From Pseudomonas synxantha BG33R (lineage in GTDB: Bacteria > Pseudomonadota > Gammaproteobacteria > Pseudomonadales > Pseudomonadaceae), in NCBI RefSeq assembly GCF_000263715.2, contig NZ_CM001514.1:5270498-5334497 (forward strand): a DNA stretch of 64,000 bases, written 5' to 3'. The position numbers were made by a program, and so were the translations under genes. Under the pieces are notes generated by a model, which saw only the letters and a program-made list of their open reading frames with translations, did no database searches and was not told the origin of the DNA. Shown here piece by piece: positions 28,789-37,817 of the stretch. Each line of letters opens with the position of its first letter. Position 1 is the first letter of the stretch.

Positions 28789-30453
28789 ATGGCGTACTAC
28801 CGCACCCCTCACGACGTTACCGCTCTGCCCGCCTGGCAAGCGCTTGTTCAACATCGCCAAGCCATGCAGGATTTCAGCATGCGCGAAGCGTTCAATGCCG
28901 ACCCTCAGCGCTTTTCCCAATTTACCTTGAGCAGCTGCGGACTTTTCCTCGATTACTCGAAAAACCTGATCACCAGCGAAACCCGCGACCTGCTGGTGGA
29001 CCTGGCCAAGGAAGTGAACCTTAAAGGCGCGATTGATGCGCTGTACGCCGGCGAGCCCGTCAACTCTTCCGAAGGCCGCCCGGCGCTGCATACCGCCCTG
29101 CGCCGCCCGGTGGGTGACAAGCTGTCGGTCAACGGCGTGAACATCATGCCGGACGTGCACAAGGTGCTGAACCAGATCACTGACCTGGTCGGCCGCATCC
29201 ACGACGGCCTGTGGCGTGGCTACACCGAAAAGCCGATCACCGACGTGGTGAACATCGGCATCGGTGGTTCGTTCCTCGGTCCGGAACTGGTCTCCGAAGC
29301 ACTGTTGTCCTACGCCCACAAAGGCGTGCGTTGCCACTACCTGGCGAATATCGACGGCAGCGAGTTCCACGAGCTGACCATGAAGCTGCGCGCCGAGACC
29401 ACGCTGTTCATTGTCTCGTCCAAATCCTTCAACACCCTTGAAACCCTGAAGAACGCCCAGGCCGCCCGCGCCTGGTACCTGGCCCAGGGTGGTTCGGAAG
29501 CTGAGCTGTATCGCCACTTCATCGCCGTTTCGAGCAACAACGCGGCGGCCGTGGCCTTTGGTATTCGCGAAGAGAACATCTTCCCGATGTGGGATTGGGT
29601 AGGTGGGCGTTACTCGCTGTGGTCGGCGATTGGCTTGCCAATCGCCCTGGCCATCGGCATGTCCAACTTCAAGGAACTGCTGTCGGGTGCCTACACCATG
29701 GACCAGCACTTCCTGAACGCGCCGTTCGAAGCCAACATGCCTGTGCTGCTGGGTTTGCTGGGCGTGTGGTACGGCAACTTCTGGGGCGCGCAGAGCCATG
29801 CGATCCTGCCGTACGACCATTACCTGCGTAACATCACCAAGCATTTGCAACAGCTGGACATGGAATCCAACGGCAAGAGCGTGCGCCAGGACGGCACGCC
29901 AGTGTCCACCGATACAGGCCCGGTGATCTGGGGCGGCGTAGGCTGCAACGGGCAGCACGCTTACCACCAGCTGCTGCACCAAGGGACGCAACTGATCCCG
30001 GCCGACTTCATCGTGCCGATCGTCAGCTTCAACCCGGTCTCCGATCACCACCAGTGGCTATACGCCAACTGCCTGTCCCAGAGCCAGGCACTGATGCTCG
30101 GCAAGACCCGCGGCGAAGCCGAAGCCGAGCTGCGTGAAAAGGGCCTGCCGGAAGCGGAAGTGCAGAAGCTGGCACCGCACAAGGTGATCCCGGGCAACCG
30201 TCCGAGCAACACCATCGTGGTCGAACGCATCAGCCCGCGTCGCCTCGGTGCGCTGGTGGCGATGTATGAGCACAAGGTGTTCGTGCAGAGCGTGGTCTGG
30301 GGCATCAACGCTTTTGACCAATGGGGCGTTGAACTGGGCAAAGAACTGGGCAAAGGCGTTTACAACCGCCTGACGGGCGCCGAAGAAACCTCAGCCGAGG
30401 ACGCTTCGACCCAGGGCCTGATCAACTACTTCCGCGGTCGTCACCGCGGCTGA
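28789..30453 (+). CDS. pgi: Glucose-6-phosphate isomerase
   Basis: 554 residues from ATG 28789 ([10 protein letters not shown]), preceded by AAGGAAA. The reading frame is open 25 codons further, but that extension lacks family similarity. SIS domains carry the active-site segments [12 protein letters not shown] and the phosphate-binding SSKSFNT. The catalytic Glu and His lie in the [14 protein letters not shown] region. It interconverts glucose-6-P and fructose-6-P; pseudomonads lack phosphofructokinase, so flux is mainly gluconeogenic or cyclic. Monocistronic, with a strong hairpin after it. Confidence 0.97.
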   Translation: MAYYRTPHDVTALPAWQALVQHRQAMQDFSMREAFNADPQRFSQFTLSSCGLFLDYSKNLITSETRDLLVDLAKEVNLKGAIDALYAGEPVNSSEGRPALHTALRRPVGDKLSVNGVNIMPDVHKVLNQITDLVGRIHDGLWRGYTEKPITDVVNIGIGGSFLGPELVSEALLSYAHKGVRCHYLANIDGSEFHELTMKLRAETTLFIVSSKSFNTLETLKNAQAARAWYLAQGGSEAELYRHFIAVSSNNAAAVAFGIREENIFPMWDWVGGRYSLWSAIGLPIALAIGMSNFKELLSGAYTMDQHFLNAPFEANMPVLLGLLGVWYGNFWGAQSHAILPYDHYLRNITKHLQQLDMESNGKSVRQDGTPVSTDTGPVIWGGVGCNGQHAYHQLLHQGTQLIPADFIVPIVSFNPVSDHHQWLYANCLSQSQALMLGKTRGEAEAELREKGLPEAEVQKLAPHKVIPGNRPSNTIVVERISPRRLGALVAMYEHKVFVQSVVWGINAFDQWGVELGKELGKGVYNRLTGAEETSAEDASTQGLINYFRGRHRG

Positions 30454-30464
30454 TGCTGATCACT

Positions 30465-30496
30465 CAAGGCCAACGTCTGTTTGGACGTTGGCCTTG
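30465..30496 (+). terminator. Strong hairpin after pgi
   Basis: A perfect 13-bp stem (CAAGGCCAACGTC / GACGTTGGCCTTG) with a 6-nt loop, starting 12 nt after the pgi stop. There is no T-run, so it is a terminator candidate or an mRNA stabiliser. Confidence 0.6.
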
Positions 30497-30535
30497 AACC
30501 CTCCCACCACAGGGTGCATCTTTATCACTTGTCGC

Positions 30536-30552
30536 AAAAACAAGAATAAGGA
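30536..30552 (+). promoter_or_regulatory. CA motif (Hfq/Crc site) on the acs ribosome binding site
   Basis: AAAAACAAGAATAAGGA contains AACAAGAATAA, an exact AAnAAnAA match, and runs into the Shine-Dalgarno AAGGA, 6 nt before the acs ATG. In Pseudomonas such motifs recruit Hfq/Crc to block translation during growth on preferred carbon sources, so acs is predicted to be under catabolite repression relieved by CrcZ. Confidence 0.75.
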
Positions 30553-30558
30553 TCGCTC

Positions 30559-32496
30559 ATGTTCGATATCAGCACGTTTCCCACCGCCGATGCCGTCCGC
30601 CGGGCTGCGCAACTCAGTCAAGAGGACTATCAGCGCCTCTATCGCCAATCCATCGAACAGCCGGACACTTTTTGGGCCGAACAGGCCAAGGCCTTTCTGG
30701 ACTGGATAACACCGTGGCACACCGTCCAGCAGTCAGACATCAATACCGGTGCCGCCCAATGGTTTGCCGGCGGCCAACTGAACGTCAGCTACAACTGCAT
30801 TGACCGTCACCTGGCGCAACGCGCCGATCAGCCGGCCTTCATCTGGGAGGGCGACGATCCGTCAAAATCCTCCACGATCACTTACCGCCAACTGCATCAA
30901 AACGTCAGCCGCCTGGCCAATGTGCTGAAAAACCGTGGCGTGAAAAAAGGCGACCGCGTGTGCATCTACATGCCGATGATCCCGGAAGCGGCCTACGCCA
31001 TGCTGGCCTGCACGCGAATTGGCGCGGTGCACTCAGTGGTGTTTGGCGGGTTTTCGCCTGACGCCCTGCGTGACCGTATTCTCGATGCCGACTGCCGCAC
31101 CGTGATAACCGCCGACGAAGGCGTGCGCGGCGGCAAGCCCGTGGCGCTGAAACAGAATGTCGATAAAGCCCTGGCCAGTTGCCCGAACGTCAGCACGGTG
31201 CTGGTGGTCGAGCGCACCGGAGCCAGCGTGAACTGGAACGAGGGCCGCGACCTCAAGTACCAAGCGGCCCTGGACGCCGCCAGCGACAACTGCCCACCCG
31301 AGCCGATGGACGCCGAGGATCCGCTGTTCATCCTCTACACCTCCGGCAGCACCGGCAAACCCAAGGGCGTGCTGCACACCACTGGCGGCTACCTGCTGCA
31401 AGCGGCGATGACCTTCAAGTACGTACTCGACTACCAAGAGGGCGAAGTGTTCTGGTGCACCGCCGATGTGGGCTGGGTCACCGGGCATAGCTACATCGTC
31501 TACGGTCCGCTGGCCAATGGCGCTACTTCGCTGATGTTCGAGGGCGTACCGAGTTATCCGGACAGCTCGCGCTTCTGGCAGGTGATCGATAAACATCAGG
31601 TGAATATTTTCTACACCGCGCCCACCGCTTTGCGCGCCCTGATGCGTGAAGGCCACGGTCCATTGGAGAGCACCTCCCGCGCCAGCCTGCGCCTGCTGGG
31701 CAGTGTCGGTGAGCCGATCAACCCGGAAGCCTGGGACTGGTACTTCAATGCGGTGGGCGAACAGCGCTGCCCCATCGTCGATACCTGGTGGCAAACCGAA
31801 ACCGGCGGCATCATGCTCAGCCCGCTGGTCAGCGCCCAGCGCATCAAGCCGGGCTGCGCGACACAGCCGATGTTCGGCGTACAACCGGTGCTGCTCGATG
31901 AGCAGGGCAAGGAAATCAGCGGCGCCGGCAGTGGCGTGCTGGCGATCAAGGCCAGCTGGCCGGGGCAGATTCGCAGCGTCTACGGCGACCCGCAGCGCAT
32001 GGTCGACACCTACTTCAAGCCCTATCCCGGCTACTACTTCACCGGCGACGGCGCGCGCCGCGATGAAGACGGCGACCACTGGATCACCGGTCGCATCGAT
32101 GATGTGATCAACGTATCCGGCCATCGCATCGGCACCGCCGAGGTCGAGAGTGCCCTGGTGCTGCATGACCAGGTCGCTGAAGCCGCTGTGGTCGGCTATC
32201 CCCATGACGTCAAGGGCCAGGGCATCTATGCCTTTGTAACGCCAATGAACGGCGTCGAGCCCAGCGATGCGCTGAAAAAGCACTTGCTGGACCTGGTCAG
32301 CAAGGAAATTGGCAGCTTTGCCAAACCGGAACTGATCCAGTGGGCGCCTGCCTTGCCGAAAACCCGCTCCGGAAAGATCATGCGGCGCATCTTGCGCAAG
32401 ATCGCCTGCAACGAACTGGACAGCCTGGGCGATACCTCAACCCTGGCTGACCCAAGCGTCGTAGACGGGTTGATCGACAAACGCCTGAACCGATAG
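30559..32496 (+). CDS. acs: Acetyl-CoA synthetase (AMP-forming)
   Basis: 645 residues of the ANL superfamily. The nucleotide-binding loop is [11 protein letters not shown], with the acetate pocket region [15 protein letters not shown]. The hinge and C-terminal domain carry [15 protein letters not shown], and Lys606 in [10 protein letters not shown] is the catalytic lysine normally controlled by reversible acetylation. It makes acetyl-CoA from acetate via acetyl-AMP. P. aeruginosa has a paralogue in this position (acsB). A CA motif on the ribosome binding site links it to Crc control; a terminator follows. Confidence 0.95.
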   Translation: MFDISTFPTADAVRRAAQLSQEDYQRLYRQSIEQPDTFWAEQAKAFLDWITPWHTVQQSDINTGAAQWFAGGQLNVSYNCIDRHLAQRADQPAFIWEGDDPSKSSTITYRQLHQNVSRLANVLKNRGVKKGDRVCIYMPMIPEAAYAMLACTRIGAVHSVVFGGFSPDALRDRILDADCRTVITADEGVRGGKPVALKQNVDKALASCPNVSTVLVVERTGASVNWNEGRDLKYQAALDAASDNCPPEPMDAEDPLFILYTSGSTGKPKGVLHTTGGYLLQAAMTFKYVLDYQEGEVFWCTADVGWVTGHSYIVYGPLANGATSLMFEGVPSYPDSSRFWQVIDKHQVNIFYTAPTALRALMREGHGPLESTSRASLRLLGSVGEPINPEAWDWYFNAVGEQRCPIVDTWWQTETGGIMLSPLVSAQRIKPGCATQPMFGVQPVLLDEQGKEISGAGSGVLAIKASWPGQIRSVYGDPQRMVDTYFKPYPGYYFTGDGARRDEDGDHWITGRIDDVINVSGHRIGTAEVESALVLHDQVAEAAVVGYPHDVKGQGIYAFVTPMNGVEPSDALKKHLLDLVSKEIGSFAKPELIQWAPALPKTRSGKIMRRILRKIACNELDSLGDTSTLADPSVVDGLIDKRLNR

Positions 32497-32509
32497 CGCT
32501 CAGGATAAT

Positions 32510-32531
32510 CCCCGGCCTGTGCAGGCCGGGG
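32510..32531 (+). terminator. Terminator after acs
   Basis: Stem CCCCGGCC / GGCCGGGG, loop TGTGCA, then TTAACTGTT. GC-rich stem with a short, imperfect T-tract. Confidence 0.75.
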
Positions 32532-32589
32532 TTAACTGTTAAACTCCGCGCCCCGATTTTCTTATTTTTCTGCAAGCAAGGCGCGCTTC

Positions 32590-33606
32590 ATGACCCCCCT
32601 GAATCAGGCGCTGCGCGCCGCCCTCGATCACCGCCAAGACCTGATCAACGAACTGCACGCCCAGGGTACGGACTGCTACCGGCTATTCCACGGCAGCCAG
32701 GAAGGCGCCGGCGGCTTGACCATCGACCGCTACGGCCCGCAATTGCTGGTGCAGAGCTTCCATCAGTCGCTGGACAGCGCAGACCTTCTGGACCTGCATC
32801 AGCTGATCAACCAATACATAGGCCTGGAATTGCTGCTGGTGTACAACGACCGTGCCCGAGGCAACTCGCGTATCGATCGTGAAGATACGGTATACCGCGC
32901 AGAGCCTGCGGCGCTGGAAGACCTGGTCGGCCACGAGTGGGGCCTCAGCTACCGTGTGCGGGGGCGCCATGCCGGGCAGGACCCGTTGCTGTTCCTCGAC
33001 CTGCGTAACACCCGTGGCTGGGTGAAGGATCACAGCGCCGGCAAAAGCGTGCTGAACCTGTTCGCCTACACCTGCGGCGTGGGCTTGAGCGCGGCCGCCG
33101 GCGGCGCACGCGAAGTGTGCAACCTGGATTTTGCCGAGGGCAACCTGGCGGTTGGGCGTGAAAACGGCCTGCTCAACCCACAATTGCCGAGCATGGAATT
33201 CGTACAGTCCGATTACTTCCCGGCCATTCGCCAACTGGCGGGCCTGCCGATCACCCAGCGTCGCGGCCAAAAACTGCCGAGCTATCCGCGCCTGGAGCAG
33301 CGCCAGTACGACCTGGTCCTGCTTGATCCGCCCGCCTGGGCCAAGAGCGCGTTCGGCACCGTCGACCTGCTGCGCGACTATCAGAGCTTGCTCAAGCCAG
33401 CGCTGCTGACCACCGCTGACAATGGCGTACTGATCTGTTGTAACAACCTGGCCAAAGTCAGCATGGATGACTGGCGTGAACAGGTGCTGCGTTGCGCAGA
33501 AAAAGCCGGTCGCCCAGTGCGCGACTGGCAGGTCATGACACCCGGGGCGGACTTTCCTTCCACGGATCAGCAGCCTCCGTTAAAGACCTTGATCCTGCAT
33601 TTGTAG
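32590..33606 (+). CDS. Class I SAM-dependent rRNA methyltransferase (RlmI/RlmL-K-like)
   Basis: 338 residues. The SAM-binding motif I is VLNLFAYTCGVGLSAAAGGA. The acidic loop CNLDFAEGNL and motif IV LLDPPAWAKS, the NPPY-like catalytic site of amino-group or C5 methyltransferases, follow. The N-terminal part (residues 20-130, TDCYRLFHGSQEGAGGLTIDRYG) resembles the central domain of RlmI-type 23S rRNA m5C methyltransferases, but the N-terminal PUA domain of E. coli RlmI is missing. The exact target base cannot be assigned. No operon partner. Confidence 0.85.
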   Translation: MTPLNQALRAALDHRQDLINELHAQGTDCYRLFHGSQEGAGGLTIDRYGPQLLVQSFHQSLDSADLLDLHQLINQYIGLELLLVYNDRARGNSRIDREDTVYRAEPAALEDLVGHEWGLSYRVRGRHAGQDPLLFLDLRNTRGWVKDHSAGKSVLNLFAYTCGVGLSAAAGGAREVCNLDFAEGNLAVGRENGLLNPQLPSMEFVQSDYFPAIRQLAGLPITQRRGQKLPSYPRLEQRQYDLVLLDPPAWAKSAFGTVDLLRDYQSLLKPALLTTADNGVLICCNNLAKVSMDDWREQVLRCAEKAGRPVRDWQVMTPGADFPSTDQQPPLKTLILHL

Positions 33607-33681
33607 GAAGTTTCCCAGCGGCCACTGTTCTTCGGAACCGAATTACCGTGCCATACTCCAAGGCACTCTCGTTCGACACAG

Positions 33682-36609
33682 ATGGCGTCACCCATGCCCA
33701 AAGGATTGATCCGCGCCGCAGGCGCCTTGTTGACCGCCCTGGCTTTGTACAGCTTGCTGGGCTTTCTGATTTTACCCGGCATCGCTCTTCGCATTGCCAA
33801 CCAACAGTTGGCGAATTACGCCACGGTGCCGGCGCGAATCGAGCGCATCGAGCTCAACCCGTTCAGCCTGGAACTCACGCTGTGGGGCCTGAAGATCGGT
33901 GAGCCGGGCAAAGAACAAGTGGGCTTCCAGCGCTTTTACGCCAACCTGCAGGCCGACAGTCTCTGGACCCGCGCCCTGCACCTGGCCGATGTGCAACTGG
34001 ACCAGCCCAAGACCGAACTGCTGTTCGACAAATCCGGCCAGTTGAACCTGGCGCAGTTGTTCAAACTGCCGCCGAGCGAACCGACTCCCGCAGATCCCGA
34101 TGCCAAACCGTTCCCGCTGCGTATCGACAGCATCAAACTGGCGGGCGGCAATCTGCACTTCAGAGATCTGCGCCCCAGCGAACCTATCGAATTCCTCTAC
34201 GACAAACTCGACTTCGAGCTGAAAAACCTCAGCACCCTGCCCGAAGACAACGCCGACATGACCCTGGTGGCCGCTGGCCCTGACGGCGGGCAGATCGACT
34301 GGAAAGGGAATGTCAGCCTGGTACCGATCACCTCCGAAGGTACCTTGAAGGTCACCGACGGCAAGATGAAAGCCTGGTGGCCGTATGTACGTGACGCCTT
34401 GCCGCTGGTGCTGGAAGACGGCGTGCTTAACTTCAGCACCGACTATAAGTTCAGCCTGGCCAAAGAGACCGAACTGAACTTGACCAACACCGCCGCCAGC
34501 ATTGCGCCCTTCGCGATCAAGGCGCCGGATGGCCGGCCATTGGTACGCCTGGAACGCCTGGATGTCAGCGAAACCACGGTGGACCTGGCCAAGCAGCAAG
34601 TAGTTGTCGGCAAAATCCGCAGCAACAAGCTGGAAACCTGGGCCGCTCTTGAAGCCGATGGCCAACTCGACTGGCAGAAACTGTTCGCCAGCCAGCCAGG
34701 CAAGCCAGCACCTGCACCGGCCAACGCCGACACGCCTGAACCTCAACCGGCAGCGCCAAGCAAACCCTGGCAAGTGATGCTCAAGGATGTGCAACTGCGC
34801 AACTATCAGGTACACCTGGCCGACCGCCAGGCCAAACCTGCGGTGGCGCTGGAACTGGGCCCGTTGAATGTCGACATGCAGAACTTCGACAGCCTCAACC
34901 AAAGCCCCTTCACCTTGAAGGTCGATAGTGGCGTGGGCAAGCAAGGCAAGATCCAGGCAACCGGCGAGGTTAACCTCAACCCGGTCAGCGCCAAGCTGAA
35001 AGTGAATACCCAGGACATCGACCTGCGGGTGGCCCAGTCGTATATCAGCCCATTTATTCGCCTGGAACTGCGCAGCGGCATGTTGGGCAGCAACCTGGAT
35101 GTGAACCTCAAGAGCACCGAGCCGTTGGCCCTGCAAATCACCGGCCGCGCTCAGGTCGATCAGTTGCATACCCTGGACACCCTCAAGACCCGCGACTTCC
35201 TCAAGTGGCAGCGCCTGGTACTGGAGGGTGTGAACTATCAGCACGGTCAGAGCCTGTCGATCGACAAGGTCAACCTGCTGCAGCCGTATGCACGCTTCAT
35301 GATCAACGACGATCGCACCACCAACATCGATGACTTGCTGATTCCCCAGCCTGCCGACAGTGGTGCCAAATCAGCCGCCAAGCCGGCGGCCAGCAAAGAC
35401 AAACCCTTGGGCATCCACATCGGGCAGATCGCAATTAACGATGGTTCGGCCAACTTTGCCGACTTTAGCCTCACGCCCAACTTCGCCACCGCGATTCAAC
35501 AGCTCAACGGCCAGATTGGCACCATCGATAGTCGCCAGGCCAAACCGGCCAGCGTCGATATCAAGGGTAAGGTAGACCGTTACGCCCCGGTGACCATCAA
35601 GGGCAGCGTGAACCCGTTTGATCCGATGGCAGCCCTGGATATCGCAACCAGCTTCAAACGTGTCGAGTTGACCAACCTGACACCTTACTCGGGCAAGTTC
35701 GCAGGCTTCCGTATCCGCAAGGGCCGGCTGAATCTCGACTTGCACTACGTGATCACCAAGGGCCAGTTGAAGGCCGAAAACAAAGTGGTGGTCGAACAGT
35801 TGCAACTGGGTGAGAAAGTCGACAGCTCCGATGCGGTGGACTTGCCGATTCGCCTGGCCATCGCCCTGCTCAAGGACAGCGACGGCAAGATCTCGATCGA
35901 ACTGCCGGTCAGTGGCGACCTGAACAACCCGCAATTCAGCGTAATGCCGATTGTGTGGCAGACCCTGCGTAACCTCGTCGTCCGCGCAGCGACGGCGCCC
36001 TTCAAGTTTATTGGCGGGCTGGTGACGGGTGGCGGCTCTGAAGACTTGGGTAATGTTTCGTTCGCCGCGGGCTCCAGTGAGCTGAACAAAGATGCCGAGG
36101 GCGCGCTGAACACCCTGGCCAAGGCACTGAAAGAGCGCCCTACCCTGCGCCTGGAAATCGAAGGCACGGCTGCTGCCAGCAGCGACGGGCCGTTCCTGGC
36201 GGCACAGCGACTGGAACGTGAATACCAGTACAACTACTACAAGATCCTCCAGCGCCGTGGCGACAAAGTCCCGGCCCAAGCTTCGTTGCTTGAAGTGCCC
36301 GAGAAAGAAAAAGCACCGTTGCTGGAAGGTATCTACCGCACCCGTCTTAAACAGCAACCTCCCGCCGAATGGAAAGACCTGGGCAGCGATGAGCGCTCGG
36401 CGAAGCTCAAAGAGGGTGTGATCAAGTTCTGGAGCGGCAGTGATGTGCTGCTGCGCCAACTGGGCCAGGAGCGCGCCAGTACCATCAAGGATTACTTGGT
36501 GGACAAGGGCCAGTTGGAAGACGACCGGGTGTACTTCATTGATGCGCAGCTGGGGCAGGCGGAGAAAGATGGTCGCGTCATCACCCCAATGCATCTGGAT
36601 GCTGAGTAA
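33682..36609 (+). CDS. Large DUF748 / AsmA-like envelope protein
   Basis: 975 residues. One N-terminal membrane anchor (about 8-32) is followed by a long beta-rich periplasmic body typical of DUF748, distantly related to AsmA/YhdP bridge-like lipid carriers. A Pro/Ala linker sits near residues 340-360. Around residues 790-840 is an OmpA-C-like stretch (FAAGSSELNKDAEGALNTLAKAL ... LRLEIEGTA), suggesting a peptidoglycan-contact module. Start choice is uncertain: ATG 33682 or ATG 33694, neither with a good Shine-Dalgarno. Likely role in phospholipid movement or envelope integrity, by family inference only. A REP pair follows. Confidence 0.82.
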   Translation: MASPMPKGLIRAAGALLTALALYSLLGFLILPGIALRIANQQLANYATVPARIERIELNPFSLELTLWGLKIGEPGKEQVGFQRFYANLQADSLWTRALHLADVQLDQPKTELLFDKSGQLNLAQLFKLPPSEPTPADPDAKPFPLRIDSIKLAGGNLHFRDLRPSEPIEFLYDKLDFELKNLSTLPEDNADMTLVAAGPDGGQIDWKGNVSLVPITSEGTLKVTDGKMKAWWPYVRDALPLVLEDGVLNFSTDYKFSLAKETELNLTNTAASIAPFAIKAPDGRPLVRLERLDVSETTVDLAKQQVVVGKIRSNKLETWAALEADGQLDWQKLFASQPGKPAPAPANADTPEPQPAAPSKPWQVMLKDVQLRNYQVHLADRQAKPAVALELGPLNVDMQNFDSLNQSPFTLKVDSGVGKQGKIQATGEVNLNPVSAKLKVNTQDIDLRVAQSYISPFIRLELRSGMLGSNLDVNLKSTEPLALQITGRAQVDQLHTLDTLKTRDFLKWQRLVLEGVNYQHGQSLSIDKVNLLQPYARFMINDDRTTNIDDLLIPQPADSGAKSAAKPAASKDKPLGIHIGQIAINDGSANFADFSLTPNFATAIQQLNGQIGTIDSRQAKPASVDIKGKVDRYAPVTIKGSVNPFDPMAALDIATSFKRVELTNLTPYSGKFAGFRIRKGRLNLDLHYVITKGQLKAENKVVVEQLQLGEKVDSSDAVDLPIRLAIALLKDSDGKISIELPVSGDLNNPQFSVMPIVWQTLRNLVVRAATAPFKFIGGLVTGGGSEDLGNVSFAAGSSELNKDAEGALNTLAKALKERPTLRLEIEGTAAASSDGPFLAAQRLEREYQYNYYKILQRRGDKVPAQASLLEVPEKEKAPLLEGIYRTRLKQQPPAEWKDLGSDERSAKLKEGVIKFWSGSDVLLRQLGQERASTIKDYLVDKGQLEDDRVYFIDAQLGQAEKDGRVITPMHLDAE

Positions 36610-36630
36610 CTTCTGAGCAACGCCTATCCT

Positions 36631-36722
36631 AATGTGGGAGCTGGCTTGCCTGCGATAGCACCACCTCGGTGCAACTGAATGACTGAGGTGCCAGCATCGC
36701 TGGCTAGCCAGCTCCCACATTT
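36631..36722. repeat. REP pair (REPIN-like), copy 2
   Basis: Left arm 36631-36656, identical to the left arm of copy 1 (AATGTGGGAGCTGGCTTGCC and onward). The right arm at about 36693-36722 is its imperfect inverse (CTGGCTAGCCAGCTCCCACA). The spacer differs in sequence from copy 1. Sits 22 nt after the DUF748 stop. Confidence 0.92.
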
Positions 36723-36762
36723 TGGGGGGGCTGGCAGTTTTTGTTTCAACCCCAAAATAGAA

Positions 36763-36790
36763 CAGGCCCCGACACAAGTGCCGGGGCCTG
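36763..36790 (-). terminator. Terminator after the BON gene
   Basis: Stem CAGGCCCCG / CGGGGCCTG (9 bp, perfect) with a 10-nt loop. On the minus strand it is followed by TTCTATTTTGG. It could also act for the upstream plus-strand gene. The segment 36791-36897 shows nothing else. Confidence 0.7.
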
Positions 36791-36897
36791 TAATGACCAC
36801 ATCCGTGTGGTCGGTCGCATGAACTCCAGAGGTGCATCGGGTGGATAACTAGCTCACCCTAAGCCGCCGCTATATCGTTCAGACGAAACCTTGAACG

Positions 36898-37521
36898 TTA
36901 CTCTGCTTTCAGGCCGTCGGCCGATACAGCTTTAACGCCTTTGATTTTCTTGGTGATGGCAACCGCAGTTTCTTTCTGCGATGCAGTCACAGCAGTCGGG
37001 GACGACAGGGAAACTACACCTTTGTTGGTCTCGACCTTGATATCAGTGCCAGGAATACCTTTTTCGGTAACCAGGTCAGCCTTCACTTTGGTGGTGATCC
37101 AAGTGTCGCTGGTGGTTTCTTTGGCATCAGCAGCCGCACCTTTGGTTTTGTCGATGCCGTCAGCTTTGACAGCGCCGCCAGCCAGCAGGCCGTCAGCCGA
37201 AACAGCACTCACACCTTTGATTTTCTTGGTGATGGCTACAGCAGTCGCTTTCTGCGAGTCCGAGATAGCTACGTCCGAAGATAGGGAAACGACACCTTTG
37301 TTGGTTTCTACCTTGATGTCGGAGCCTGGGATGCCTTTTTCAGTCAGCAGGTCTGCTTTGACTTTGGTGGTGATCCAGGTATCCGAGGTGGACTCTTTAG
37401 CCTTGGTCATTTCGCCAGCTGCCAGGGTCATTGGCGCCTGGGTTGGCTGAGCGAAGGCGGCGTTAGCCATGGCCAGGGTCAGAGCGGTAGCAGTTGCGGT
37501 AGCGAGAGCGAACTTCTTCAT
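36898..37521 (-). CDS. Periplasmic protein with two BON domains
   Basis: 207 residues. The signal peptide MKKFALATATATALTLA ends at AFA (residue 24). Two BON domains (about 45-110 and 134-205) are nearly identical over most of their length: both contain TSDTWITTKVKADL, TEKGIPG, DIKVETNKGVVSLSS and AVAITKKIKGV. A Lys/Ala-rich linker separates them. The protein repeats are more alike than the DNA, so the duplication is old and under protein-level constraint. It resembles OsmY and related stress proteins that bind membranes or assist protein folding. A sigma54-type promoter and a paired upstream site precede it; Shine-Dalgarno CAGGAG. Confidence 0.9.
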   Translation of the reverse strand: MKKFALATATATALTLAMANAAFAQPTQAPMTLAAGEMTKAKESTSDTWITTKVKADLLTEKGIPGSDIKVETNKGVVSLSSDVAISDSQKATAVAITKKIKGVSAVSADGLLAGGAVKADGIDKTKGAAADAKETTSDTWITTKVKADLVTEKGIPGTDIKVETNKGVVSLSSPTAVTASQKETAVAITKKIKGVKAVSADGLKAE

Positions 37522-37592
37522 ACGAGTAACTCCTGTTTTATTAAAAGTCTGCAGCGTGTGAACCTTGATGCGGCAGCGTTAACAGGGATAGT

Positions 37593-37608
37593 GCAGGCGG
37601 CGTGCCAA
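37593..37608 (-). promoter_or_regulatory. Sigma54-type promoter of the BON gene
   Basis: On the minus strand TTGGCACG-N5-TGCA: GG (37606-37605) and GC (37594-37593) are exactly ten bases apart. It closely resembles the crcZ promoter. The predicted start is about 37581, giving a leader of about 60 nt. Confidence 0.7.
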
Positions 37609-37671
37609 GTGGGATAACAGGACAAAATCGTTATAAAACAACAAGTTAAAAAACAGCGCGCTTTTCGAAAT

Positions 37672-37715
37672 CGTGCAAGTTGCATGAAGCAGGTCGTGCC
37701 TGCGTGCAAGTTGCG
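37672..37715 (-). promoter_or_regulatory. Twin palindromic upstream sites (possible activator enhancer)
   Basis: The 12-mer CGTGCAAGTTGC occurs at 37672-37683 and 37703-37714. Each copy contains the palindrome TGCAA-G-TTGC(A), perfect in the first copy. Their centres are 31 bp apart (three helical turns) and about 98 and 129 bp upstream of the predicted start, the normal place for a sigma54 activator dimer pair. No known regulator consensus is claimed. The remaining bases of the 37522-37767 gap are unassigned. Confidence 0.5.
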
Positions 37716-37767
37716 GTTTTTTGCAGGCGACTAAACAACTGATTTTAGGGGAATTTCCTTCTCCCAC

Positions 37768-37798
37768 AAAAAAGGGACTCCGAAGAGTCCCTTTTTTT
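37768..37798 (-). terminator. pnp terminator
   Basis: Stem AAAAAAGGGACTC / GAGTCCCTTTTTT with loop CGAA and T-runs on both strands; lies 20 nt after the pnp stop. Works in either direction. Confidence 0.95.
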
Positions 37799-37817
37799 CA
37801 GCTAGAACGCGGGGTGA

